Assembly: GCA_017510335.1 (NCBI GenBank)
Contig: JAFWNM010000012.1
Coordinates: 186,001 to 250,000 of the forward strand
Direction: 5' to 3'
Source of the DNA: Paracoccaceae bacterium
GTDB taxonomy: Bacteria; Pseudomonadota; Alphaproteobacteria; Rhodobacterales; Rhodobacteraceae
DNA: 64,000 nt
Shown piece after piece: positions 40,771-49,224 of this stretch; the stretch's first letter is position 1, and each line of letters opens with the position of its first letter. The notes beneath the pieces are model-generated. The model was not told the DNA's origin and searched no databases. It worked only from the letters and a program-made list of their open reading frames with translations. The position numbers and the translations under genes were made by a program.

Positions 40771-41978
40771 AGCGGGTTGTCATAACCGGCGCCGGCACTG
40801 TGAATGCGTTGGCCAATGACAGTGTCGGCACCTACACGGCCCTGCAAGAAGGCCAGTGCGGTATTGGCCCGCTGACATGTCGGGATGTGGACCGCCTGAA
40901 TGTGCGGGTCGGTGCGGAAATTCGCGGGTTTGACCCTGAACAGCATTTCCCGCGCAATACCTTGCCATTGCTGGACCGCTTTGCCCAGATCGCACTTGTG
41001 GCCGCACGCGAAGCAGTCGCGTATGCGGGGCTGCAGTTTGACGCGGCGCTGGGACTGCGGGCCGGTGTCATCATGGGAACGGCAGGGGGCGGGAATCTGA
41101 CTGTGGATGACAATTATCGCGCGGTCTATGCAGACGGGAAGAACCGTGTTCACCCGTTTGTGGTGCCACGCCTGATGCATAACGCTGCCACGTCCCATAT
41201 TTCGATGGAATTCGGCCTGAAGGGGCCTGCCTTTACTGTGTCCACAGCCTGCGCGTCTGCCAACCATGCAATGGGGCAGGCGTTCCAGATGGTGCGTTGC
41301 GGTATGGCGGATGTCATGCTGACGGGCGGATCAGAAGCGATGCTGGGCTTTGGCGGAATCAAGGCATGGGAAGGGTTGCGCGTCATGGCGCGCGACACAT
41401 GCCGCCCTTTTTCGCGTGATCGCACCGGCATGATTCAGGGCGAAGGGGGCGCGGTCTTCGTGTTTGAGGAGTTGGAACATGCGCGTGCGCGCGGTGCGCC
41501 CATACTGGCCGAAGTGGCTGGTTTCGGCCTAAGTGCCGATGCAGGCGACATTGTCATGCCCGATGTTGACGGGCCAGTGCGTGCCATGCGTGCCGCCCTG
41601 TCCGACGCCGGGATCGCGGCGCAGGATGTGGGGTATGTCAACGCCCATGGCACGGGCACGGCCGCGAATGACCGGGTGGAATCGCAGGCGTTGCGCGTTG
41701 TGATGAGGGCGCATCTGGACAAGCTTCCGGTGTCGTCGACCAAATCCATGCATGGCCATATCATTGGTGGAACCAGCGCGGTGGAACTTCTGGCCTGCCT
41801 GATGGCGCTGAAGGACGGTGTCATTGCGCCCACAATCAACCATACCGAATTTGACCCGGACTGTGTGCCGGACCCGGTGCCCAATGAAGCGCGCCGCGCC
41901 AGCGTTGATATCGTTATGAGCAATGCGTTCGCCTTCGGGGGCCTGAATGCAGTGCTTGTCTTGCGCAGATCGCCCTGA
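40767..41978 (+). CDS. Beta-ketoacyl-ACP synthase, FabF-like
   Basis: A 403-residue KAS II-type condensing enzyme. The catalytic triad is intact: Cys162 in VSTACASANHAMG, His294 in YVNAHGTGTAANDRVE and His329 in STKSMHGHIIGGTSAVE. It would extend an acyl chain on the ACP encoded just upstream. ATG 40767 (MKRVVITGAGTVNALAND) is the family start and overlaps the ACP stop. No ketoreductase, dehydratase or acyltransferase is adjacent, so the pair must borrow other FAS enzymes or modify a preformed chain. The product is unknown; a special lipid or envelope acyl group is the best guess. Confidence 0.9.
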   Translation: MKRVVITGAGTVNALANDSVGTYTALQEGQCGIGPLTCRDVDRLNVRVGAEIRGFDPEQHFPRNTLPLLDRFAQIALVAAREAVAYAGLQFDAALGLRAGVIMGTAGGGNLTVDDNYRAVYADGKNRVHPFVVPRLMHNAATSHISMEFGLKGPAFTVSTACASANHAMGQAFQMVRCGMADVMLTGGSEAMLGFGGIKAWEGLRVMARDTCRPFSRDRTGMIQGEGGAVFVFEELEHARARGAPILAEVAGFGLSADAGDIVMPDVDGPVRAMRAALSDAGIAAQDVGYVNAHGTGTAANDRVESQALRVVMRAHLDKLPVSSTKSMHGHIIGGTSAVELLACLMALKDGVIAPTINHTEFDPDCVPDPVPNEARRASVDIVMSNAFAFGGLNAVLVLRRSP

Positions 41979-41982
41979 CCAA

Positions 41983-42483
41983 TCAGGAACCGGCTGTCGT
42001 GGCCTTGTCGTTGTCGTCATCTGGCGGATTGTCGACCATACCTTGCGCAGTGTCGCGCAGTTCGTTCAGAAGATCCAGAAGCATATCAAGGCGTTGCGGC
42101 CCGAACGCTTTTGCCAAACGGGTGTAGTCGGGTTCTGATTCCTGCAAAACCTGTTCAAACAATGCCCGCCCTGTTTCTGTCAGGGCAACCATATGCCTGC
42201 GCGCGTCCGCACATTCGACCTGACGGATCAACCCCCGCTGTGTCATCGCGCGGAAAATGCGGGTCAGCGACGGCGGCAGAATGACACAGCGTTCAGAAAG
42301 CGTGCGTGCATCAAGGGCGTCTGCTTCGGCCAACGCGCGCAAAACCCGCCATTGCGGCATGGTCAAGTCATGACCATCGATGAAAGGTTTGAACAACCGC
42401 GTTGTTGCCTCTCGGGTGCGCAAAAGCGCAATGGGCAAGGATTTTTCGAATTTGTGCAGCTCGCGCTTGGGTGTCTGGTTCAT
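41983..42483 (-). CDS. MarR family regulator, HpaR-like
   Basis: A 166-residue winged-helix regulator. LPIALLRTREATTRLFKPFIDGHDLTMPQWRVLRALAEADALDARTLSERCVILPPSLTRIFRAMTQRGLIRQ is close to the HpaR type, which controls homoprotocatechuate (aromatic) degradation genes. No aromatic catabolic gene is nearby. ATG at 42481-42483 (MNQTPKRELHKF) is chosen over a 27-codon upstream extension that would run through the operator-like palindrome at 42504. It is convergent with the ketoacyl synthase gene, 4 bases apart, and divergent from gapR. Confidence 0.85.
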   Translation of the reverse strand: MNQTPKRELHKFEKSLPIALLRTREATTRLFKPFIDGHDLTMPQWRVLRALAEADALDARTLSERCVILPPSLTRIFRAMTQRGLIRQVECADARRHMVALTETGRALFEQVLQESEPDYTRLAKAFGPQRLDMLLDLLNELRDTAQGMVDNPPDDDNDKATTAGS

Positions 42484-42503
42484 TACTCCGCCTGTCCGTA
42501 TTT

Positions 42504-42518
42504 TTGACACAGTATCAA
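42504..42518. promoter_or_regulatory. Candidate MarR operator upstream of hpaR-like gene
   Basis: TTGACACAGTATCAA is a palindrome with 6 of 7 matching positions per half around a central A (TTGAtAC-type half-sites, typical for MarR proteins). It lies 20 bases upstream of the regulator start codon, the position expected for autorepression. Confidence 0.55.
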
Positions 42519-42682
42519 GCTCTGCCGATATTTCAAAATGAAAATTATTTCGCTGTTGCGGCAAATTGGCACCCGCGCAGGCACAAGATTTCCTGACCGC
42601 GCGTTTGCGTCAGGGGTTGCGCCTGCAGGCGCGATTGGGCATCACCCCCCAACTGCGAACCAGTCCAGAACAGGGACAGACC

Positions 42683-42940
42683 ATGACCGACCTTTCAAAT
42701 GACGCTTATAATGTCACTGCCGATGAACTGCGCCAGTTTATCGAACGCTACGAACATCTGGATGCCGAGAAGAAAGATATCGCTGACCAGCAAAAGGAAG
42801 TGATGGCCGAGGCCAAGGGCCGCGGCTATGACACCAAGGTTCTGCGCAAGATCATCGCAATGCGCAAACGCAAGCCTGATGAAATTGCCGAAGAAGAAGC
42901 CGTGCTTGACTTGTATAAAGCGGCGCTTGGTATGGTCTGA
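42683..42940 (+). CDS. gapR: GapR (DUF2312) nucleoid-associated protein
   Basis: An 85-residue DUF2312 protein. GapR binds overtwisted DNA ahead of forks and transcription and helps topoisomerases in Caulobacter. The sequence TADELRQFIERYEHLDAEKKDIADQQKEVMAEAKGRGYDTKVLRKIIAMRKRKPDEIAEEEAVLDLYKAALG is the full conserved domain with two long helices. ATG 42683 (MTDLSNDAYNVTADEL) is the usual start; the longer frame from 42566 lacks support. Confidence 0.93.
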   Translation: MTDLSNDAYNVTADELRQFIERYEHLDAEKKDIADQQKEVMAEAKGRGYDTKVLRKIIAMRKRKPDEIAEEEAVLDLYKAALGMV

Positions 42941-43118
42941 TGGCGCTGCGCGCCAGAATCGCGCGCGAAGCCGGACCCTGCGCGGTCCCCCACACCCTGA
43001 AACGACACGCAAAACGCGTTTGAAACATGGCGCAAGGCCGGTTTGGAACGCGGCCTGCGCTGCGTTTCAGCCTGGGCCAACGTCACAGGTCAGAAATGCC
43101 CGCCACGGCGGCGGCAGG

Positions 43119-43994
43119 TCAGGGTTCAATGACAGTTACCCCGTCCAGCCCTGCAAGCGTCATGACATCATCTTCATATAGTGTTGAGAGAAGATCAACT
43201 TTCTCCTCTGTCCAGCCGGTAATGCTGACATCGACTTCCATCTTGGATTCATCACAGAATTTGTCCAGAAACGCGCTGATCACGCGCTGGCGATGCATGT
43301 CATCCATCGGGGGCGCAGCGTTCAGATAGGTTTCCAGCTTCTCGGCCCCGCCGGGAACCATGACTTCGTCAAACCATTCAAAGCTGTGCTTCAACGGCGT
43401 ATCGGGGCCATAGCCGCCAACGGCCCCCAGCAGTTTGTGCCAGATAAAGGGCGTGTCTTCATCACACCAGACAGTAATCTGCGCCTCTGGCCACGCGTCC
43501 CTTAGGGTGTGCAGCAACATCGACCAGCGTAATTCTTCTGGCTTTAGCGTTTTCAGAATCTTTTCGGCCTGTCCGCGTTTTAACCGGCCCAGAAGTGCTG
43601 GCAAGAACGAGGCCGGATTGCGTATTGCCAAAAACAGCCGCACGTCATGGCCGCTGAAGCACGCGCGCAGTGCCTGCAGTCGCTGCGCTGCAGCGGGGTA
43701 GAACTGCGCAGTGCGCACCGCGCCGCCTTGCCATGCCAGCAGATCGGGCGCTGACAGGACCAGTCTGGTGGGGTTTTCGTGGTCCAGAATGTTGTCCATG
43801 ACCATCTGGCCGGTATCTTCTTCGAACTGCGCCCCCGGTTCCGAGGCAGCAAGCTGAAGCAGCATATCGCGGTATCGTGCCTGTTTGGGAACGTCGATTC
43901 CCTGGCCTGCCAGCAGGTCACGATTCTTGATCAAACACCGCAGCAATCTGCCATCGTCTGTCAGGTGCACGCCCAAGTGTAACGCAATATCCAT
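43119..43994 (-). CDS. Conserved-looking protein of unknown function
   Basis: A 291-residue soluble protein with no signal peptide or membrane helix. I do not recognise the family with certainty. The start MDIALHLGVHLTDDGRLLRCLIKNRDLLAGQGI and the segment VRLFLAIRNPASFLPALLGRL (about 116-136) are reminiscent of the phosphosulfate-binding elements of sulfotransferase-like proteins, with an N-terminal glycan- or nucleotide-type loop replaced by HLGVHLT. A run of charged residues and a WF/WC-rich centre follow. It stands alone, 178 bases after gapR (convergent) and upstream of tRNA-Thr (divergent). Sulfotransferase relation is a guess only. Confidence 0.7.
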   Translation of the reverse strand: MDIALHLGVHLTDDGRLLRCLIKNRDLLAGQGIDVPKQARYRDMLLQLAASEPGAQFEEDTGQMVMDNILDHENPTRLVLSAPDLLAWQGGAVRTAQFYPAAAQRLQALRACFSGHDVRLFLAIRNPASFLPALLGRLKRGQAEKILKTLKPEELRWSMLLHTLRDAWPEAQITVWCDEDTPFIWHKLLGAVGGYGPDTPLKHSFEWFDEVMVPGGAEKLETYLNAAPPMDDMHRQRVISAFLDKFCDESKMEVDVSITGWTEEKVDLLSTLYEDDVMTLAGLDGVTVIEP

Positions 43995-44170
43995 CTACAA
44001 AACCCCCTGTTCGTTCAACAGCTTTGCTTAAAATTATGTCAGATTTTAGCCACTTATGAGACGAAAATCGTAAGGTCCCCTATCTGAACCGGAAAGTGTT
44101 GTTTTCTGCACGGATACATGAAAATCAGTGTTGAGTAATGCCGCGTTTGGAAATATTACGGGCACACGGT

Positions 44171-44246
44171 GCCGGCTTAGCTCAGTTGGTAGAGCAGTGG
44201 TTTTGTAAACCGAAGGTCGGGGGTTCGAGTCCCTCAGCCGGCACCA
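44171..44246 (+). tRNA. tRNA-Thr (anticodon TGT)
   Basis: A 76-base tRNA with encoded CCA. Acceptor GCCGGCT pairs with AGCCGGC, D arm TAGCTCAGTTGGTAGAGCA, anticodon arm GTGGTTTTGTAAACCGA with loop reading TGT, T arm GGGGGTTCGAGTCCCTC. It decodes ACA and, with modification, other threonine codons. Confidence 0.96.
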
Positions 44247-44346
44247 TTTATAATTACTGCCGTCAACGACACGGCAGATTTGTTTGTTTAAGCCCAATAT
44301 CTTCAAACGCTGCTTCACTCAAAAAGTGGAAATTGGTGGACTATTA

Positions 44347-45231
44347 ATGACCCGAATAACGAAAGCTGTGTTTCCTGTTGCTGGCCTTGGAACCCGTTTT
44401 TTGCCTGCAACCAAAGCAATGCCAAAGGAACTTTTGCCGATCATCGACAAGCCGATTGTTCAGTATGCCGTGGAAGAGGCCATCGCCGCCGGTATAACAG
44501 AGCTTATCTTTGTGACCGGACGCAACAAGCGCGCGGTGGGGGACCATTTCGACGCGAATCTTGAACTGGAAAACCAGCTTCTTGAATCCGGCAAGACAGA
44601 GATGCGCGACATGGTGCGCAATATCGTCCCCGAGGGTGTGTCATGCCTTTTCGTGCGCCAACCCGCCCCGCTTGGACTTGGGCATGCGGTTTTGTGCGCC
44701 GCGCCCGCAGTTGGCAACGCGCCGTTTGCGGTTCTTCTGGCCGATGACTTCATGAAAGGGGCGTTGCTGCCAACCGAGGCGCTGATCCGCGCCTATGGGG
44801 CGAAGCCGCAAACCTTGCTGTCAGTGGGGCAGGTTGCCCCTGAGGATGTTTCCAAATTCGGCATTTTGCGACCGGGCAAGGAAAATGACGACGGCACCCT
44901 GGCCGTTGACGGGCTGGTTGAAAAACCAAAGCGTGAAGACGCGCCGTCAAATCTGGCATCCTATGGCCGGTATGTGTTCCAGCCCGAAGTGTTTGACATT
45001 CTGCGCGGGCTAAAGCCGGGCGCAGGCGGGGAAATTCAGTTGGCGGATGCAATCGATATTCTGGCGGCACAGGGCAAGGTTTCAGCCATTGTGAACCAGT
45101 CGCAACGCTTTGATTGCGGGTCAAAGCACGGGTATCTGCAAGCGATCATGGATGTCGCGCTGGATGATCCGAAGTATCGGGACTTCATGCTGGCGCTGAT
45201 GCGCGAAAAGCTGGATCTGGCACTGCGCTGA
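44347..45231 (+). CDS. galU: UTP-glucose-1-phosphate uridylyltransferase
   Basis: Makes UDP-glucose from UTP and glucose 1-phosphate, the precursor for many surface polysaccharides. The 294-residue protein has the nucleotidyltransferase signature FPVAGLGTRFLPATKAMPKELLPIIDKPIVQYAVEEAI (about 8-45), LGLGHAVLCA, LLADDF, and GLVEKPKREDAPSNLASYGRYVFQP. ATG 44347 is chosen; the open frame extends 63 bases upstream towards tRNA-Thr. A strong terminator follows. It would feed the polysaccharide genes at 35-37 and 54-59 kb. Confidence 0.94.
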   Translation: MTRITKAVFPVAGLGTRFLPATKAMPKELLPIIDKPIVQYAVEEAIAAGITELIFVTGRNKRAVGDHFDANLELENQLLESGKTEMRDMVRNIVPEGVSCLFVRQPAPLGLGHAVLCAAPAVGNAPFAVLLADDFMKGALLPTEALIRAYGAKPQTLLSVGQVAPEDVSKFGILRPGKENDDGTLAVDGLVEKPKREDAPSNLASYGRYVFQPEVFDILRGLKPGAGGEIQLADAIDILAAQGKVSAIVNQSQRFDCGSKHGYLQAIMDVALDDPKYRDFMLALMREKLDLALR

Positions 45232-45257
45232 CGGTTGTTTCGCAACCCCGGATAATC

Positions 45258-45295
45258 ACGGCACCTGCAGCCCACCCGCTGCAGGTGCCGTTTTT
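45258..45295 (+). terminator. Terminator after galU
   Basis: A 13-base perfect stem (ACGGCACCTGCAG at 45258-45270, complement at 45279-45291) with an 8-base loop, followed by a T run to 45295. Confidence 0.9.
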
Positions 45296-45331
45296 ATACA
45301 ATTTGAACGCCGTGAATAACCGACACCTGGT

Positions 45332-47167
45332 CTATTGAGCAGTGTTGGCGCGTTGGCGTTCCCACATCGCGGTGTAGTGGCCATTGCGCGGCAACAGGTC
45401 GTCATGGGTGCCCGTTTCGACAATCTGCCCGTCATCAAGCACCACAATCAGGTCGGCATCCACGACTGTTGACAGGCGGTGTGCGATGGTAATGACCGTG
45501 CGTCCCTGACCCATTTGGCGCAGACTGTCCTGAATGCTGCGTTCGGTCTGTGTGTCCAGCGCAGATGTCGCTTCATCCAGCAGCAGAATGGGCGGGTTTT
45601 TCAGCAAGGTTCGCGCGATTCCCACGCGCTGCTTCTCGCCGCCCGACAGTTTCAGCCCACGTTCGCCCACAGCGGTGTCATACCCTTCAGGCAATGAACA
45701 GATGAAGTCATGAATGCGCGCGGCGCGTGCGGCATCTTCCACTTCCTCGCGGGTGGCACCGTCGCGGCCATAGGCAATATTATAGGCGATGGTGTCATTG
45801 AACAGGACAGTATCTTGCGGGACAACCCCGATCGCGTTGTGCAGGCTGGACTGTGTGACATGGCGCAGGTCCTGCCCGTCAATAAGAACCGCCCCGCCTG
45901 TCACATCATAGAACCGGAACAGCAAACGGCCAATCGTGGATTTTCCCGACCCCGACGGCCCGATAATCGCGACGGTTTGGCCCGCGCGCACGGTCAGGTC
46001 AATGCCCTTCAGGATGGGGCGCGCAGCGTCATATCCGAACTGTACATTGTCGAACCGGATTTCCCCGCCGCCAACCTTAAGGGGGCGGGCGTCGGGCGCG
46101 TCAGTTACATCGGGGGGCTGGTCCAGCAGGTCGAACATTTCAGCCATGTCGACAAGGGCCTGCCGGATTTCGCGGTAGACTGTCCCCAGAAAGTTCAGGG
46201 GCATGGTAATCTGAATCATGTAAGCATTGACCAGAACGAAATCACCAACTGTCAACGCGCCGTTCTGCACGCCGATGGCGGCCATCACCATCACCACCAC
46301 CAAGCCGGTTGTGATAAGAAAGGCCTGTCCGAAATTCAGGAATGCCAGCGAATAGTTTGTGGCGACAGCCGCAGTTTCATATTGCGCCATGGCACCATCA
46401 TAGCGCCGTGCTTCCATGCCTTCGGCATTGAAGTATTTGACAGTTTCAAAATTCAGCAGACTGTCTATCGCCTTTTGGTTGGCGTCTGTGTCCTGACGGT
46501 TCATCTCCCGGCGCTGTTTCACGCGCCATTCGGTGATCCGGAAGGTGAACCACACATATAGCGAAATCGTCGCCACCACTGCGACCAGATACCAGACATC
46601 GAACATCAGAAAGAAAATTACCGCGATCATTAATAACTGCAAGATCAACGGAAAGATCGAAAACAGCAAAAACCGCAGCAGGAATTCAACCCCTTTCACA
46701 CCCCGTTCGATAATTCGGCTTAGCCCGCCTGTTTTGCGGGTAATGTGATAGCGCAGCGAAAGCCTGTGGATATGCTCGAAGGTTTCAAGCGCCAGTTTGC
46801 GCAGCGCCCGCTGGCCGACGCGTGTGAACAACACATTGCGCAATTCCTGAAACGCGATTTCCATCAATCGCGCCATCCCGTAGGCGATTGTCAAGCCCAC
46901 TGCCCCCAGCGCAAGCATCCATGCCGCCCCTTCGCCCGCCAGGGCGTCGACCGCCGCCTTGTAGAAAAACGGTGTGCCAACGGCGACCAGCTTCGCGATG
47001 ACCAGCATTATCAGCGCCAGAACGATGCGGCGTCTTACCCATAATTCGCCCTTCGGCCAAAGATAGGGGATGACGCGGCGAATGATGCGCAGCCCGCTGG
47101 ACGGTGGTTTGGTCTGGGTCTTTCCGTCGGGTTGGCCGGACACCTGCGCACGAGAGGATGGTGACAT
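45332..47167 (-). CDS. Atm1-type ABC exporter (fused permease-ATPase)
   Basis: A 611-residue half-transporter of the Atm1/HMT1 group, whose members export glutathione-linked sulfur or metal compounds. The transmembrane domain (about 45-330) includes MARLMEIAFQELRNVLFTRVGQRALRKLALETFEHIHRLSLRYHITRKTGGLSRIIERGVKGVEFLLRF and FLNFGQAFLITTGL, both Atm1 hallmarks near the glutathione pocket. The ATPase has Walker A GPSGSGKST, signature LSGGEKQRVGIARTLL, Walker B ILLLDEATSALD and H-loop IAHRLST. It would act as a homodimer in the inner membrane. It is convergent with galU. Confidence 0.9.
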   Translation of the reverse strand: MSPSSRAQVSGQPDGKTQTKPPSSGLRIIRRVIPYLWPKGELWVRRRIVLALIMLVIAKLVAVGTPFFYKAAVDALAGEGAAWMLALGAVGLTIAYGMARLMEIAFQELRNVLFTRVGQRALRKLALETFEHIHRLSLRYHITRKTGGLSRIIERGVKGVEFLLRFLLFSIFPLILQLLMIAVIFFLMFDVWYLVAVVATISLYVWFTFRITEWRVKQRREMNRQDTDANQKAIDSLLNFETVKYFNAEGMEARRYDGAMAQYETAAVATNYSLAFLNFGQAFLITTGLVVVMVMAAIGVQNGALTVGDFVLVNAYMIQITMPLNFLGTVYREIRQALVDMAEMFDLLDQPPDVTDAPDARPLKVGGGEIRFDNVQFGYDAARPILKGIDLTVRAGQTVAIIGPSGSGKSTIGRLLFRFYDVTGGAVLIDGQDLRHVTQSSLHNAIGVVPQDTVLFNDTIAYNIAYGRDGATREEVEDAARAARIHDFICSLPEGYDTAVGERGLKLSGGEKQRVGIARTLLKNPPILLLDEATSALDTQTERSIQDSLRQMGQGRTVITIAHRLSTVVDADLIVVLDDGQIVETGTHDDLLPRNGHYTAMWERQRANTAQ

Positions 47168-47266
47168 GATTTGCCTTCGGTTATCAATGGGCGCACTCTA
47201 GTCACCCCGGTGCGGATTGACCATTTGGTTGTGAATGCGGGTGTGTGGAGGGCGTTGCGCGCGCGC

Positions 47267-48523
47267 TTACCCTTCGGGCGGGGGCACGATGAACACTTGC
47301 CCCGGGAAAATCAGGTTCGGATTGCGAATCTGGTCGCGGTTGGCGTCGAATATGCGCATATACCGCCGCCCGTCACCGAATCTTGCTTCTGACATGGCCC
47401 AAAGCGTGTTGCCCGGCTGCACAATAAGGGCCTGTGGTCCTGCGGCGTCACGGGCAATCTGTGGTGTGACACGTTCAAAGGGTATCTCGGCCCGAGAGAT
47501 GACCTGCGCGGCCTCGTCGAGTTCATCGACCCGCAGCCTGTAGACGCCACGTTCAATTCCAGCAAGCTGGGCTTGCCAGTTTCCGTCTGCGCCAGCCCTT
47601 GTGCGAATGATGGGCTGGTTGTCCAGATAGACCTGAATTTCAGATCCGGCCGAACGACTGCGCCCGCCAAGGGCAACTTCACCTTCGGCGTCGTACACAA
47701 CGCTTTCGACAGACACGTTAGCTTCCTGCCCGGCCTGCGGCAGGCGGGCCGCATCGCCCAGAACCTGCACACTGCCATCAGACCGCATCAGAACCGCCAT
47801 CGGGGCCGCTTGTGGGCGGGCTTGGGTGCGGGCCTGGTCGGGCAGGGGGGTATCGTCTTGCGGTTGTGGTGTCGTAATCCGTGCTTGCGCAAGCTCCGGC
47901 GCATCCGCGCCGCCATCAACCTGCGGGCGCGCGGGGGGGGACATTCCGGGAAACAAGGGTTGGGTCTGAACTTCTGCTGCCATTTGAACAGGATAGTTGG
48001 TTCCATCCGTGTCCCGCTGTCCAACCAGAAGCTCGCTGCGCGGCGCAAGCATCAGCGTGTCTTGCGACCTGACGCGGTGCCCGCTTGGCAGGCGCACTTC
48101 CAGTTCAAGGACGCGCGGAACAGCGCTGGGGCGCAAATCGAACATCATCACAAATTCGCCCGCGGGGCTGCTGATGGCCTGCGTGACCTGTTCTTCATCA
48201 ATCAAGGCGGCAACCTGACTTGTTGCGGGTGCCTTGCCAGCAATCAGGATATCCCCCAGATCGGTGACCCGCACCAGATCGAATTTCGGGGCGGAATCGG
48301 TGAACTGATCAGCTATCGCCAGCCGCAGGTCAGCTTCGGGCGCGTCGCCCGGTCCGGCCAGTGCGGCGGGTTCTGTCACATTGCCAAGGCGCGGGGGCGT
48401 CAGGACGGGTTCGGAACTGTCTGGCGGAAATATCAGGATATAGGCCAAGGACGCAGCCCCCGCGACAGCAACAGACCCCACAGCCCATTGCGCCAAGGTA
48501 TCTTTGGGCAGATATTTCAGCAT
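47267..48523 (-). CDS. LysM domain protein with membrane anchor
   Basis: A 418-residue envelope protein. One N-terminal membrane helix (WAVGSVAVAGAASLAYILIF, about 13-32) is followed by a long Ala/Pro/Gln-rich periplasmic region with Ig/BON-like beta segments (for example SRSAGSEIQVYLDNQPIIRTRAGADGNWQAQLAGI) and a C-terminal LysM motif (ALIVQPGNTLWAMSEARFGDGRRYMRIFDANRDQIRNPNLIFPGQVFIVPP, about 364-413) that binds peptidoglycan. The role is probably structural or regulatory at the cell wall. It lies upstream of the Atm1-type gene on the same strand and divergent from the LOG gene. Confidence 0.88.
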   Translation of the reverse strand: MLKYLPKDTLAQWAVGSVAVAGAASLAYILIFPPDSSEPVLTPPRLGNVTEPAALAGPGDAPEADLRLAIADQFTDSAPKFDLVRVTDLGDILIAGKAPATSQVAALIDEEQVTQAISSPAGEFVMMFDLRPSAVPRVLELEVRLPSGHRVRSQDTLMLAPRSELLVGQRDTDGTNYPVQMAAEVQTQPLFPGMSPPARPQVDGGADAPELAQARITTPQPQDDTPLPDQARTQARPQAAPMAVLMRSDGSVQVLGDAARLPQAGQEANVSVESVVYDAEGEVALGGRSRSAGSEIQVYLDNQPIIRTRAGADGNWQAQLAGIERGVYRLRVDELDEAAQVISRAEIPFERVTPQIARDAAGPQALIVQPGNTLWAMSEARFGDGRRYMRIFDANRDQIRNPNLIFPGQVFIVPPPEG

Positions 48524-48644
48524 GACGTGATCCTTTGGGCGTGTATGAACCTGCAGCTTGCATCACACGCCGCCTTTACCTTGCGCCAGCATAGCAAGCA
48601 GGGTATCCGAGAGCAAAAGAAAACCGACACAAGGTCTTGTAGTA

Positions 48645-49214
48645 ATGCCAGTTTTGCCACTTTCTGTATGCGTCTTTTGCGGTGCGCGCTCAGGCGCTGA
48701 CCCTGCTTTTGTGCAAGCGGGGCGCGATATGGGCCAGTTGATTGCGCAGCGCGGCTGGCGGCTGGTTTATGGCGCAGGCGATGTCGGCATAATGGGCGAG
48801 GTGGCGCGCGCCGCGCAAGCTGGCGGTGCCCCGACATTCGGCGTTATTCCCACCCATCTGATGCATGCGGAAAAGGGCAGGCAATCGCTGTCAACCCTGG
48901 TGGTCACCGAAACCATGCATGAACGCAAGAAGGTGATGTTCACCAATTCCGATGCCATCGTCGTTTTGCCGGGCGGGGCAGGGTCGCTGGACGAATTTTT
49001 CGAAGTTCTGACATGGCGCCAGCTTGGTTTGCACAAAAAACCTATCCTGTTGCTGAATACGAACGGATACTGGACCCCCTTGGCGGCCCTGATCGATCAT
49101 GTGATCGAACAACGCTTCGCCGAGGGGAGCATTCGCAGCTTTTTCCAACTGGTCGATACTGTGGATGATGCAGGCCGCAGGCTGGATGCGTATTTCCACA
49201 GCCTGCCTGCCTGA
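48645..49214 (+). CDS. LOG family protein (cytokinin riboside monophosphate phosphoribohydrolase-like)
   Basis: A 189-residue Rossmann-fold protein of the TIGR00730/LOG family, which hydrolyse nucleoside 5'-monophosphates to free base and ribose 5-phosphate. It shows VCVFCGARSGADP (about 6-18), YGAGDVGIMGEVARAA, METM-HERKKVMF with the arginine-lysine, and the active-site motif LPGGAGSLDEFFEVLTWRQLG. In bacteria without cytokinins it probably has a nucleotide-salvage role. ATG 48645 is chosen over a 29-codon extension. It is convergent with uvrA, 10 bases apart. Confidence 0.9.
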   Translation: MPVLPLSVCVFCGARSGADPAFVQAGRDMGQLIAQRGWRLVYGAGDVGIMGEVARAAQAGGAPTFGVIPTHLMHAEKGRQSLSTLVVTETMHERKKVMFTNSDAIVVLPGGAGSLDEFFEVLTWRQLGLHKKPILLLNTNGYWTPLAALIDHVIEQRFAEGSIRSFFQLVDTVDDAGRRLDAYFHSLPA

Positions 49215-49224
49215 CGCCTGCAGT

